A DNA stretch of 64,000 nucleotides, taken from positions 48,772,610-48,836,609 of the forward strand of contig CM061920.1 of NCBI GenBank assembly GCA_031002005.1, written 5' to 3'. This DNA comes from Vandiemenella viatica. Lineage: Eukaryota; Arthropoda; Insecta; Orthoptera; Morabidae. Of the stretch, positions 33,800-46,500 are shown piece by piece (position 1 is the stretch's first letter; the number at the start of each line of letters is the position of its first letter). Made by a program: the position numbers and the translations under genes. The notes below the pieces were generated by a model. The model made no database searches. It saw only the letters and a list, made by a program, of their open reading frames with translations, and was not told where the DNA came from.

Positions 33800-34452
33800 C
33801 AATTAATGTCGTACGCGGCAATCTTTTTTTTGTCAGTGGGGTGGCGGCACTCGAGGTGGTGACCATGGAGGAAGGAAATTTCCTAATTTCCTCCATGGTG
33901 GTGACAATCATGGAGGACCTTCATCCATGGTGACAACGGGTGCGGCAAGATAATGTTCGAAGAAACAGCTAGCGCACAGTTTTTGCACCGTCTCCGAGAA
34001 TTCCCAGATCGCCACTGTGTACTTTTAACCCAGTTTGTGTCCCCTCTATTAAAGATTTATACTACAACAATGACCATATTTCGTCCTCTGGTAAGTAACA
34101 CGTCTCCATTCTCAATTTTTTTTTTTTTTTTTAAAACAAAACATTTTACCGTCCATCAGAGCATTTCCTTAGCGTTTTTCTTATCTTTTCAGATCAGATA
34201 CAACGTAACACCAATCGCTGCTTTCGCTGAGGTCCGGGTCTGGCACAAAATATTTTTGTTGTTAATATCGTTGGACATTTGTAAACGTGGCCATGTTATT
34301 GTTTTCGTTGGTATGCGGGAAATGTGATTTCTAGCTTCAGCACTGTGGATGCTATGATATTACAACAGAAAGTGCTGAAGCTTTGAAAAAGGTCGTATTT
34401 GTCATTGAATATAAAATTTCCTCTAGACTGTCATCAGTCGGTGCGAAATAAA
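33800..34452 (+). promoter_or_regulatory. UFL1: Probable UFL1 promoter and 5' UTR
   Basis: The segment is less AT-rich than its surroundings and directly precedes the UFL1 start codon. An inverted repeat ACCATGGAGGAA (33862-33873) / TTCCTCCATGGT (33888-33899) sits about 560 bp upstream of the ATG. A strong donor, CTCTG|GTAAGTAAC (34091), and an acceptor, TTTCCTCTAG (ending 34426), could delimit a 336-bp 5' UTR intron, leaving 26 bases before the ATG. No TATA box is obvious. Confidence 0.45.
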
Positions 34453-34532
34453 ATGTCATCTGTTGACTGGAATGAGGTTAAGCGTTTGGCAGCAGATTTC
34501 CAGAGGGCTCAGCTTAGTTCAACAGTTCAGAG
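34453..34532 (+). CDS. UFL1: UFL1 coding exon 1
   Basis: ATG at 34453 begins [20 protein letters not shown]. The exon ends after two bases of an Arg codon, with donor AG|GTGACA. The start is chosen because it aligns with the N-terminus of known UFL1 proteins. Confidence 0.93.
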
Positions 34533-37500
34533 GTGACAGTTCGTTTATGCCAAATAAAATAAGTAAAAACGTCCTCCAGAAATTTTTCACTTAAAATTGA
34601 ACAAGGAATTTTTGTTTGTTGTAGATTATCGGAGAGAAATTGTGTGGAGATCATAACAAAACTTGTTGAGCTGAAATTATTGGACATAATTTTTACAAAT
34701 GATGGGAAAGGATATGTCACTCCACAGCATTTATCAACAGAGATTCGAGACGAGTTATACGTTCATGGAGGTAATCTTTCCTTTTAGTTGAATGGTAATA
34801 AATAAAATATGGTCATTTTGCACACATCCCAAGGATAAGAGACTGAATCTGTGAGCTTTGGAAAAAAGTAGATTTAAAGCCAAATAATTAAGTATCAGAA
34901 CATAGATTATGTATATTTATTACAACTGTATTTTTAGAAACTACTGGCATTTATATATACGTAATTTTGGCTACTGTGCAAAGTACAGCCAGTAGAAAAA
35001 AATTTGTTAATTTGGATTGAAAATGCACCTAGCTGCTTCCTTGGCACTTACTATTTAAGGTAAAGTGTACCCGAAAGCCATAAAATGTTTAACAAAGGTG
35101 TAATCCGTACCAAAACATATGGTTACTCCGATTACTGACTTTGCGTTAATAAAGTTGCCTGTACCATAATCACAGTCAGAATTTTTGCATGGCAACTACC
35201 TTCTTCACTCAAAATCCATTGAGCTCCATGAAATAAAGTAGTCATTCTGGTCCAGGCTGCTGTTCAACCCAAACCAAACACAGTTATGCATATTACTGAA
35301 TTAGTGGCAATAGACATCTCGAGCCGCCTGTGACATCATTATGGTCTGAATATGGTATAGCAGCCACCTTATTCACTCAAAATCCACAATACACCATGGA
35401 ATATTAGTCACAATTTTGGTCCAGGCTGGATTTCAACCTAACTACACCCTTTGCCAATACAGTTCCTTGAAAATCAACACTTGCCGCATGCGGAAGTGGA
35501 CATTCACGATAATTATGGCTGTACACATTTGCTAATCCCATATGTAACCCAACAATTTGCAGTGTGTTACTTCTGTCCTACATGTTTTGTCGGCTTCATG
35601 TACACTTTTTCTTTAACAGTAATGCGTTAATCATATTTTTATCCTAAAATAACAGTTGTTTCCACTGGTCTTACGTTGTACAGCAGCCATAATTTTTTTC
35701 TGAATTTAATGTTATACACTGCCTTACATTTAAGAAATGTTGGATTCTTGTTGAAGATATGTGTCCGTGAATATTTGGAATAAATGCTGGATGACTTGCA
35801 ATCCTTGTAATTTAAGGTTTTACTTCTAGTGCCATAATTTTGTGTTTTAACTATTTTTTGCAAATAGATAATAATCATTGATTGTAAAGGCCACTCATGT
35901 GTATACATGATCCGGTGCTACTATAAAGATACTTACTTTTTTGAATGGCTATCTACACTAAGTTGTAATGTTACGCACACACATTTCTCACTTTTCAGCT
36001 CTTTGTATGTTATCTCTGTGAGTTAAATTCTCCATATGATTGTAGCATATGACAGGAAGGAGTTAAAGTGAATGAGATTCATTGACTGCCCAACTTTATA
36101 CAGTTATCAAAAATGATACTAACCTCTTGGAATTATGATTTAGTGCTTCAGTATCAAGTCGTCAAAAATCAAATTAAAAATGCTGAAATATGTGAGTGTC
36201 ATGCAGCTGCCAGCTTGTACCAGCACTGTAATATTAATACAAATTTCTTGAAATGTTGGTTTATTCCTCCATTGTAATTTGTTCTTATCATTTCAGCTTT
36301 TCTCCACCTTAAAAAATCCGAAGAAGTTTACAAACAGAAAATTTTTGTTCATGCATTCCCTCAACCACACCCACCATATTTGTCAATAGAGGAAGTGATT
36401 GCTTCCATTGTTACAGAACAAAATTTTAATTTTTTTTTCTCTTGGTCTAGGCTGTATTTCAACCTAACGACTATGAAAAAGTAAAATTGTTTAGGTTGAA
36501 ATGATCCCTGTACCGACAATCTTCGAGTGATTTTTGCAGTGGTGGTGGCATTTTGAAGTTGCACAGCATCTCATATTTTGGCATTTTTAATTTAATTTGT
36601 GGTGTCATTTCTGAAAACTGTGAGTGGGGAACTTGACGTCGTATAGAAGCAATTATCCAAATTTCAAGATGTTACTACCTTTTTTTTTGTATGTGTATAA
36701 AAAATCGATTCTTCATGTTAAGATCACCTATTGTTGAAATTGTATGAATTGCTTATTTGCCTGCACTCTGTCACCTTAGTAAGGCAGACGTGTACCACTC
36801 AATTTAAATTTTAATCAATTTGCAAACCTAGAAATTTTAGTTTGTAGCTCTTGAATATATGGGGGTCTACTAGTGATTGCACCCTGGACCATTATTTTTC
36901 ACGGAGAAATTTGTTTTTAGTGCGCCTTGGAACAACATGACGCCATCAAAAGTACTTTGGAAAGTATATCTTTTGGTATCTTGCTTTTGACTACTTCAGT
37001 ATTATAATGCCAATTCCTGACGGAATCACAATCTCTAGAAATCCTGAATGCATGACCTGCAAATTTTATATGTACCGGTATGACTGGTGATAGTTGGTAG
37101 AACATCCTAAATAGCATATTTTATTTTATTATTAAATTAGAAAAGTATGCTGCAACATAATATAGTTGTTTTCTACAGATTTCTGCATAACAATTTGTAG
37201 TAAAAATTATTACATAGCAAAACTGGTGTGTGGGTAACTGGAAATCACGATTCCATGCAGAATTCACATTATAATACTGCAGTGGTTGAATGCAAACACT
37301 GTTAGAAATACTTACCTAAGTACATTTAGTGGTGTCATGCTGATAAAGGATGTATTACAGCTGAATTACTGCTTGAAAATAATATGTCTTGGAATTGACT
37401 ACTGCAATATTACGACCTCATTAGTGATCGCGGAGGAATTTTACTGTAGTAGAATTGTAACTCTGGAATACTGCAGAAGTGTATGCCAAAAGGTGCACTG

Positions 37501-40500
37501 TCTCAGAATAATATGGAGTCAACCCTGTAGTTTAGATCCTGTGATATTACAACATCTCTACAAGATGCTGGCAACAATTTTATTGATAGTTTTGTAAAAA
37601 TCCTCCATGGATCAAAAGTTCTTTTAGTTTTTTCACAACTCTTGTTTTATCCCTGACTATCTGACTCTTTTTCGAAGAAATAACAATTACTTGTATTCTT
37701 TTTGTAGATCATTTTTAATTCTGTTATCTTGATTGAAATTGAATTGAATTGAAATTGGTTTATTTCCAGTGCCTGTAGTTTGTACAGAATTGGACAAGTC
37801 AAAGTATATAACTATACAAATGTTTTTTACAATTAACATCATTACTACCTCTAAATTACATTTCACATTATTTACATATATATCATTCTAAAACTAGTTA
37901 CACACATAGAATTCTAATAGTACTTATACACGTAAAAGACAACATAAATTGAATACTACATCAGAATTCTTTTATGGAATATAACACTTTATTAGCTAAG
38001 TATGTTTTCAGTTCACTTTTAAATTTTGCTCCTTTTAACAACTTTATTTCCTTGGGGAGTTTGTTGTAAAATATTACGCCTTTCTTAAGTGGATCTTGTT
38101 CTGCAAATTTTTTGTTTACTCTCACTTGAAAATAGTTATCTTCACCTCTTGTACCATGGTTATGAATGCTACGGTTGGTTACTGTTTTGTCTGGGCTGTT
38201 TACTACCAAGAGTATTACTTTAAAAATGTACAAGGCATAAAGTGTTAATATTTTATTCTGCTGGAAAATGGACCTACATGAATCTCTCTGTCCTATACCG
38301 AATATAAATCTAATAACTCTTTTCTGTACCTTAAATAACCTGTCCATGAAGCAGTGTGCGGCTGCTCCCCATATTTCGAAGCCATAAGTTAAGATTGAGT
38401 GTATCAATCCATAATATACTGTTAGTTTAAAGTCTTTTCTGAGGTAATGAGATAATCTTTTTAATACAAAGGAATTTTTGTTTACCTTTTTACAGGTTTC
38501 ATTAATATGTTCCTCCCATGATAGGTTGGAATCTACTGTGATACCTAGGAATTTAGCGGATGTTACCTGTAGAATATTTTCATCACCACATGGCTTTAGT
38601 TGGTTCAAACCCAAGTGGTGGAAGTAATTTTCACCATTCGGTACTTGGCTGGTGAGGTAGGAGAGATCATTGTGCATGTAAGCCCTGAGTTAAATTCGAA
38701 ACCTTTCCACAGTGAGTCTTTACCCTTTGGCTTACACCACTGATGGTCAGTTGGATGGGGGTGTCAAACTCGTGGTGCCTTTTGGAAGAGAAAGACTGAA
38801 TGGGCCAGCACCAAACTTCACTGTGTCCTTTCTTTCATCCACGACACAAAACAACACTCTACAGTGAACACACATTGTCAGTCATACACTAACACTGTCA
38901 CAGTGAAGAAGCCAACAGAAAACCAATCCAGTTCATCTCTTAAAGATGTTATATGGAGAAGTAATGCCCTCAATAGATGCCTCTGCTTGAAAATCAGATA
39001 TAGCTTGCATTTTTAATCTAAGTCAAGTGTCGTTGAATCCCCTTATATAACTGAGGTTCATAAATTATATTTTTTATGATCTCAAGCAGCGTTCTGATTT
39101 ACTTGAGAACCTTAATTTCACATGGTTCCACTCCCACAGCAATGTCAAATTCCTAAATATGCATTTAGTGATCACCTAAGTATTATGGTCCTTCAACAGT
39201 ACCTCCTTTTTGACAACTGCTGTTCATTCTTCACCATATGCTCCTTTTCCTATAACATGTGTACCCTTGAGTCTTGACAAATGCATGTGACATAAGCAGC
39301 ATTCCCTTGACCAGTATTACAGGAACATATCTTGGCTGTTAATATCCCATATTTACTCACCTGAACCAGTATACCAACAGCTGTTCCAAAAAATACATCC
39401 CATTAAAACCTAACAACAATCCCAGACCATTTAATACTAACCACAGTCCAGTTCTACTCATACATTTCTCTGCAGGAAATAAATTTATATTTCATTTAAT
39501 TAAATTGTGATAGAGTGCACACTCTGGTGGCAATTTCCCTACACACCCATCTTCCCCCTTTCCTGTACCCACCTACATTTGCCTTCTGCAAATTTTGCTC
39601 TAAATTCTTTCAGCGTTTTTGGTCAGTGGCATTCTGCAATAAATCTACAATTTCCTTCAATCTTGTCTTGAAATAAAATCTCTCCTTTCCAAAATCATCC
39701 CTATCTCATCAAGAACATGCTTCAGTAGATCTCAACCACCATCACCACGTAGCTAGTTAATGTTTTTCATAGTAGCATATGCATCTTGCGAAACCTATAG
39801 TATCATTTAACAGTCAGTCAGTTACAACTATACTGCTTTGTACACAGATCTGACTGTGCAACTATTATTATCAGTTAGAAATAATGTTAATAAGAATTAG
39901 TATTAATTCAGTTGCGATAGAGGGCAATTTTCTTAGACACCCATTTTTCCCCCTTTCTTTACCGGGTTACTTTTTCCCTGTATGAATGTTAATTTAATTC
40001 TTTCAGTATTTCGTAAATTATTTGTCACTTCCTTTGGTTAATTAGCTAAATCCCTGACTACCTTACCTACAAAAGAAAATTTTCCCACACCCTCATGCCT
40101 GAAATTAAGTGGCAGCTTGTGATCATAGTCATCATCTCTCTTCTCATCACTACTCTTTATTGGCAGCATTGGATATAGAAAGTGGTAGGTTACATATAGG
40201 GTCTCCCAAAAAGCACTATGTTGGGATAATATGATGGGGAAGCCATCACCATGCCATTCTACCATTGAACTCATCTCATGAAGAGAACCAATTTGCAACA
40301 TGTTTAAAATAGCAGCAAACTAAAGGGAGGTGAGGGGTAACTGTGGGAGACTATCTACCACAGTCCATCTGGCAGATTTTTGTTTGTGGTTTAGAACTAT
40401 ATAACTTTCTGGAGACATCTTGTGTCAGTACCATTTTGTACACAACATTTTTGGTTTTGATGGAATTTGCTAAGTTATAGCCTTTGGAGGCTTGGAAGCC

Positions 40501-43500
40501 CATAACTGCCCATTGGAAACACATGTCTTTCCTAAGTGTAACTGAACAACTTTTAGTGTCTGTCCCTGGACTTTATTGATAATTATTACAAAGGCTAATT
40601 TTAGTGGGAACTGTAGTCTTAGTCTAGAATGGTAGGTCTGTCGAATTGGGATTCATGGAACCGATGCATTGTTGCCTTTTGACATTCCACTCATAATCAC
40701 AGCTTTTATTACACTGTGCCCCAGTTGTGTTATTTGGAGGCATGGTATTACGTGTGTGCTGTTGCACAGATGCAGTGAAGCAAGGTTTTGCATCGGTGGT
40801 ATGGGAACCCCAACTTTTAATCTTAATTCATAGGAAGGCAGTCCCAATTACGCCAAAGAATTAAGGAACTCTGTGGAATATGTAGTAACTTTTGCAGTAT
40901 CCATAACACTGTTAACCCTTAGATGTTCTACTATTTTGCCTTGCACTTGCAACATAATTTTTTTCTAATTAATTTGTTCAACAGTTTTGTTAGTCAGTGC
41001 TAAAATTGCTTGTGCCTATACATGAAATTTATCAACAGTTCAAATACAAACTGGCTGCGAGAGAAACAGCCTGAGTGACCGATATAACTAGAGACTGGAT
41101 TATATGCATTTGCATATTGAGCCCATTTTCACCAATTGTTGTATATTTTACCTAAAACCTAGTTATGATGCATATTTTCGCTATATTTACAATATTTTTT
41201 GGTAGTGTAGCTAGTTAATAAATAAAATCTTATGTTGTAGCCAGCACAACCTACTAACAGCACAGCTCTAAGTCTATGGCGACTTGCTGAAGAACTACAA
41301 TCCACATTTGAGAATGTAAATAAACTGATTTTATCAACAAAAAAAGGGTTTCTCATAACAATGACTATAAAGAAAAATTGCTAAATGTGCCTTTACCTCC
41401 GGAAACAGTGGTAACTTGATGGGCGATGTGGGTTGAAGCTGTATTGTTTTACGATGAACATTTCGAGTCCATTAAAGGTGTAGTAAACGACTTTGATAGC
41501 GGAGAGGCTATGCAAGTTTGTCCGTACAAGGAAGCACTTAACAATTCTAGTATTAAAACCATAGCTTTGGTTAGCACTCATTTTTCCTACACCTGCGATT
41601 ATTAAAAATACTTCAAAGTCATGGTTTGACGTTGACTGAATTGATTCAGTTAATGAACAAAATCTGCATTGCCAGAGATATTCCTGTCTATATTTGCCAA
41701 GAAAATATTTTGAATAATAACTCGGGTTGAACCTTTGTCTCAAACTGATAGTTTTAGTAATGGGACGGGTGAAATTTAGCCAGAAACAATTATTGCTAAC
41801 ACGGTACCCAATTTTAAATACTGCCCAGTTAAATCAGTGAATGTGGAACCGTCCATATCCCCTTATAAAAATATTTTGAGAGATCTAAGAAACAATCTTA
41901 CTATTGAATATTTGGAACAGTACTCGTTTGTTTACATTTACAAAAAGAAAGAAAAAAGTTAAATAATTGTTAGCTATTGAATATATAAATGTTATTCAAC
42001 TACTTACTAATTACCATGCTGATTTTGAAATAAAAAATCTAAAAATTATTATTTTTAGGTTAAATAATGTTGCATATTTTGAAACTTTTTGACACTTTTC
42101 ATGCTTATTTGCATTTTTCAAACATATTTGCATCCATATTTCTAGCTTTTTGTGTTGCATATAATCCGATCTCTGGATATAACATAATAAAGTAATTTCA
42201 TATGGCATTGTTGACTGGGAGGTCCCAAAAATTATTCGGCCATTTGCATGACAGTGTTTCCATTTGCCACACATTCCACCTTTGTTGTGGCTGGACCTAT
42301 AGTTCAACAAACAATCCGAACCATGGAATGTCCTGGCATTAGTCATACAATGAAATACAACTCAAAATTCTTGGCGTCACCAGGATTTGAACTTTGGACC
42401 CGACCCTAACTTTTGAAAGCGAGTGCATTAACCACTAAGCCACTTGTGGCTCATGTCGGCACCAATGATGCCTGTCATCTTGGGTCGGAGGTTATCCTCT
42501 CTTCCTTCCGGCGGCTGGCTGAAAGGGTGAACTCTGTGGCCAGTGACCGCAAGATATCGGCAGAACTAACCATCTGTAGCATCGTAGACAGAGTTGATTG
42601 TGGACCTCTGGTTCAGAGCCGTATTGAGGGGCTGAACCAGAGACTACGACATTTCTGTGATGACATTGGCTGCAGATTTCTCAATCTTCGCCATAGGGTC
42701 GAGTCTTGTAGGGTTCCCCTTAATAGGTCAGGTGTTCACTACACACGTGAATCGGCTACACGGGTGGCAGGGGCCATGTGGAATGCACTGGGTGGTTTTT
42801 TAGGCTGAGGGAGGAAGACCCGAAACACGAAATTCAGTTACGGGCAACCCAATCAGATACAACACCGGAATGTAGGAGCAACGTAAAAGAATCTCGTCAG
42901 TTAAAAGTTCTCGTAATTAACTGTAGAAGCGTTTGTAACAAACAACCGGAACTTGAAAGCGTTATTTGTAGTACAGAAGCGGATATCGTTATCGGTACAG
43001 AAAGTTGGTTGAAACCGGAAATAAGTTCCGCCGAAACTTTTAAAGATAGCATGAACGTTTTTCGTAAAGACAGATTACATTCTCATGGAGGTGGGGTATT
43101 TATAGCTGTGAGTAAATTTCTCCCATGTAATGAAATAAACGTCGATACGAACTGTGAAATCATATGGATTAAACTCAACGTTGCTGGGTCAAAACTCATC
43201 ATAGGTGCCTACTACCGTCCACCTGATTCGGATATAGCTATCGTCGAGGAGTTAAGAAATAATGTAAATAGTATAGCTAGCCGTTTTAAAGATCATGCTA
43301 TGATTCTAGGAGGCGACTTCAATCTGCCTTATATTGACTGGCGTAATTACGTTCATATCACAGGTAGCAGGGATAAGGCAGCTTCTGAAGTAATTCTCGA
43401 TTTGTTGTCAGATAATCATCTCGAGCAGCTAGTTAATGAACCTACGCGGTGTCATAACGGTAGCGAAAACATTTTAGACTTGCTGGTTACCAACAGGCCA

Positions 43501-46500
43501 GAATTATTCACCGACATTTCAACGACCACAGGAATAAGCGATCACAAAGCGGTAATTGCGACTATCAAATTAATGACGGAGCAAAAAAGGAAAAAAGGGC
43601 GGATTGTATACAGATTCAGTAAGGCCTCAAAGGAGTGTTTTAGAACCTACCTGAGGAATAAATACCATAACTTCAAGTCAACAAAGGACACCGTTGAAGA
43701 GATGTGGCATCGTTTTATACATATAGTCAGGGAAGGCATGGAAATACATATACCAAAGCGGACAATCCTCTCCGGATGATCCACCGTGGTACACATGCGA
43801 AGTCAAAAGATTACTCAAAAAAACAAAGGAAAATACACGCACGCTCAAGAAGGAAGGGGTGTCGCAGCGATTTAGAAACCTTAGCTGATTTAAGAGGACG
43901 TATTAAGAATGTAATGCGCGAGGCCTTTAACGATTTTCACTCCAACTCTCTCTCTAAGAGTCTCACAGAAAACCCAAAGAAATTTTGGTCGTATGTACGA
44001 AAAGTTAATTGTACCAACAGCAATATTCCAGCACTAATTCGTGAAGGTTCCGAGGTTAATGAAAGCCGCGATAAAGCTAACGTACTAAATACTGTATTCA
44101 AAAATTCATTTACAAATGAACATAAAGATAGTATTCCCGTTTTCCCACGCCGTGGCGAGTCGGTGATGGAATCATTACGAATAGATACTGCAGGTATTGT
44201 TAAGCAATTAGAGCTCCTGAAGTGGGGGAAAGCACCGGGCCCGGATGGAATTCCAGTAAGAGTATTTTCAGAGTATGCTGCAGAAATCGGGCCATTTCTG
44301 TCTGATATATTCAGTAAATCATTAGAAGAGCGAAAAGTACCTTCAGACTGGAAAATCGCGCAAGTAACTCCGATTTTCAAAAATGGTGATCGAAGTGATC
44401 CTGGGAACTATCGTCCCATATCTATAACATCTGTTTGTAGTAGAGTTATGGAGCATATTATATGCTCGAACATTATGAATTTTCTAGATTATAATAATTT
44501 GCTTACAACAAATCAACATGGATTTCGGAAGAAAAGATCATGTGAAACACAGCTGGCCCTATTTACACACGACGTAATGAAAGTTATCGATACAGGTTCA
44601 CAAGTAGATGCAATTTTTTTAGATTTCCAGAAAGCCTTTGACTCTGTGCCACACAACCGCCTTTTAGCGAAGCTTCGAGCGTACGGTATATCGGATCAGC
44701 TTTGTGAATGGATAAAGGATTTTCTAACTGGTCGGTCGCAGTATGTTGTCGTTGAAGGAGAAAGTTCTTCTAATCTAGATGTTACATCGGGTGTACCTCA
44801 AGGAAGTGTAATAGGACCACTTCTTTTCTTAATTTTTATAAACGATCTCGGAGACAAAGTGAAAAGCCTTTTTAGATTGTTTGCTGATGATGCAGTTATT
44901 TATAGGGAAGTAAGAACTTTGGCCGATTGCTTAGAAATTCAATGTGATCTGGATGTTATTTTGGCTTGGTGCGCTGAGTGGCAACTTACTCTAAACTGTA
45001 AAAAGTGCAAGACAATGAGCATAACTAACAAAAAGAATCCGATTGTTCAGAAATACGAGTTAAACAATACAGTTATTGATATGGTCGATTCTATTAAATA
45101 TTTGGGAGTAACAGTACAAAGGAACATGAAATGGGACATACACATTAATTCTTTAGTAGGTAGAGCAAATTCTAGGCTGCGATTCATAGGTAGAATCTTG
45201 AAAAATTGTAATGAACAAACAAAGGAGATAGCGTACAAATCTCTTGTGCGTCCACATTTGGATTATTGTTGTGCCATTTGGGACCCGTTTCGTAAGGGAT
45301 TGATCGAAAGTATAGAGAAAGTACAGAGAAGAGCCGCTCGATTCGTGACCACTTGCTACAGTCCTTATGAAAGCGTCACAGAACTGATTAGTAGATTAGG
45401 TTGGGAGTCTCTGATAGATAGACGACACACGTTTCGTTTAAACTTATTGGAAAACATGCGTACTCCAACTTTCACTCATGAGTGTAGTGAAATACTTCTT
45501 CCACCAACCTATTTGAGTCGGAAGGACAGGAAAGATAAAATTAGAGAAATAAGGTGCCAGACTGATTCTTATATGAATTCTTTTTTCCCTCGTACCATTA
45601 GGGATTGGACTGCACAGCAAAGAGATTAGCTTTGGTGCTGAGCACCCTCTGCCACCCACAATTTTGTGAATTGCAGAGTATATATGTAGATGTATGTAGA
45701 TGAAGCCACCAGACAGCTCATCAATATAACATTACAGACACAAACACACTATCCATTTGCCTGTGGTAATTCTGTTATTTTTCAAAATTTACAGCAAAGT
45801 ATGTTATTTATCATACAAAAATTATCCTGTGTCCTTTCTAATGATAAGGTAGTATTTACTTGTCAGATTTCATCTAGATTGGTTTAGCTGTGAAAAAGTA
45901 ACAAACAGATAGAGTTACTTACACATTTATAGTATTCAGTATAGATATTATATTAACATGAAATATGTATCTTGTTGCATCCCTACACTCCCTTTCTTCT
46001 ACCACAACAGCTAACTTGAAACCACCTGATGAATTCCATACTCACCTGCTAGAGAACAGTTAGTGACTTATTACTGTGCCCTCCTGCCGTCAGTTTTAAT
46101 AAACATTAGTTATTTCCATTATTCTTATTTGTATTTTAATTAATAATCATTATATATTCATTTTATTAATGTCTTATGAACAAATAAATTGCTAGAAATA
46201 AAACACACATGCAGTTGTGAATTGTGTTTTTTAAGGTTTCCTACTACATTTCAGAAAATGTTTGTGATAAATATTAGGTGGCACTGGCGCTTATTTCAAT
46301 CTTCTAACACTCAAATTAAACTTTTGGTACTGTAAAAACTGCATCTGTCATGATTTTTTATATTTGTCTAGTAAATGTGCTTTATCTAATGCAGTCACGT
46401 GTTGTGTTATATGGATGGTACTACAGTAGAACTCCAATTATCCAAATCAATTGGGACCTGACCCCATTCACATAATAAGGGTCTATTTTAATTAATTACT

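Noticed and set aside
33953..34327. Open frame of 124 codons just upstream of UFL1
   Set aside because: It runs through a strong splice donor and a T-rich tract and shows no domain. It is better explained as 5' UTR and intron sequence.
42413..42445. Start of CR1 ORF1 at 42413
   Set aside because: The codon is TTG and this stretch is the tRNA-like head of an antisense SINE, not ORF1 sequence.
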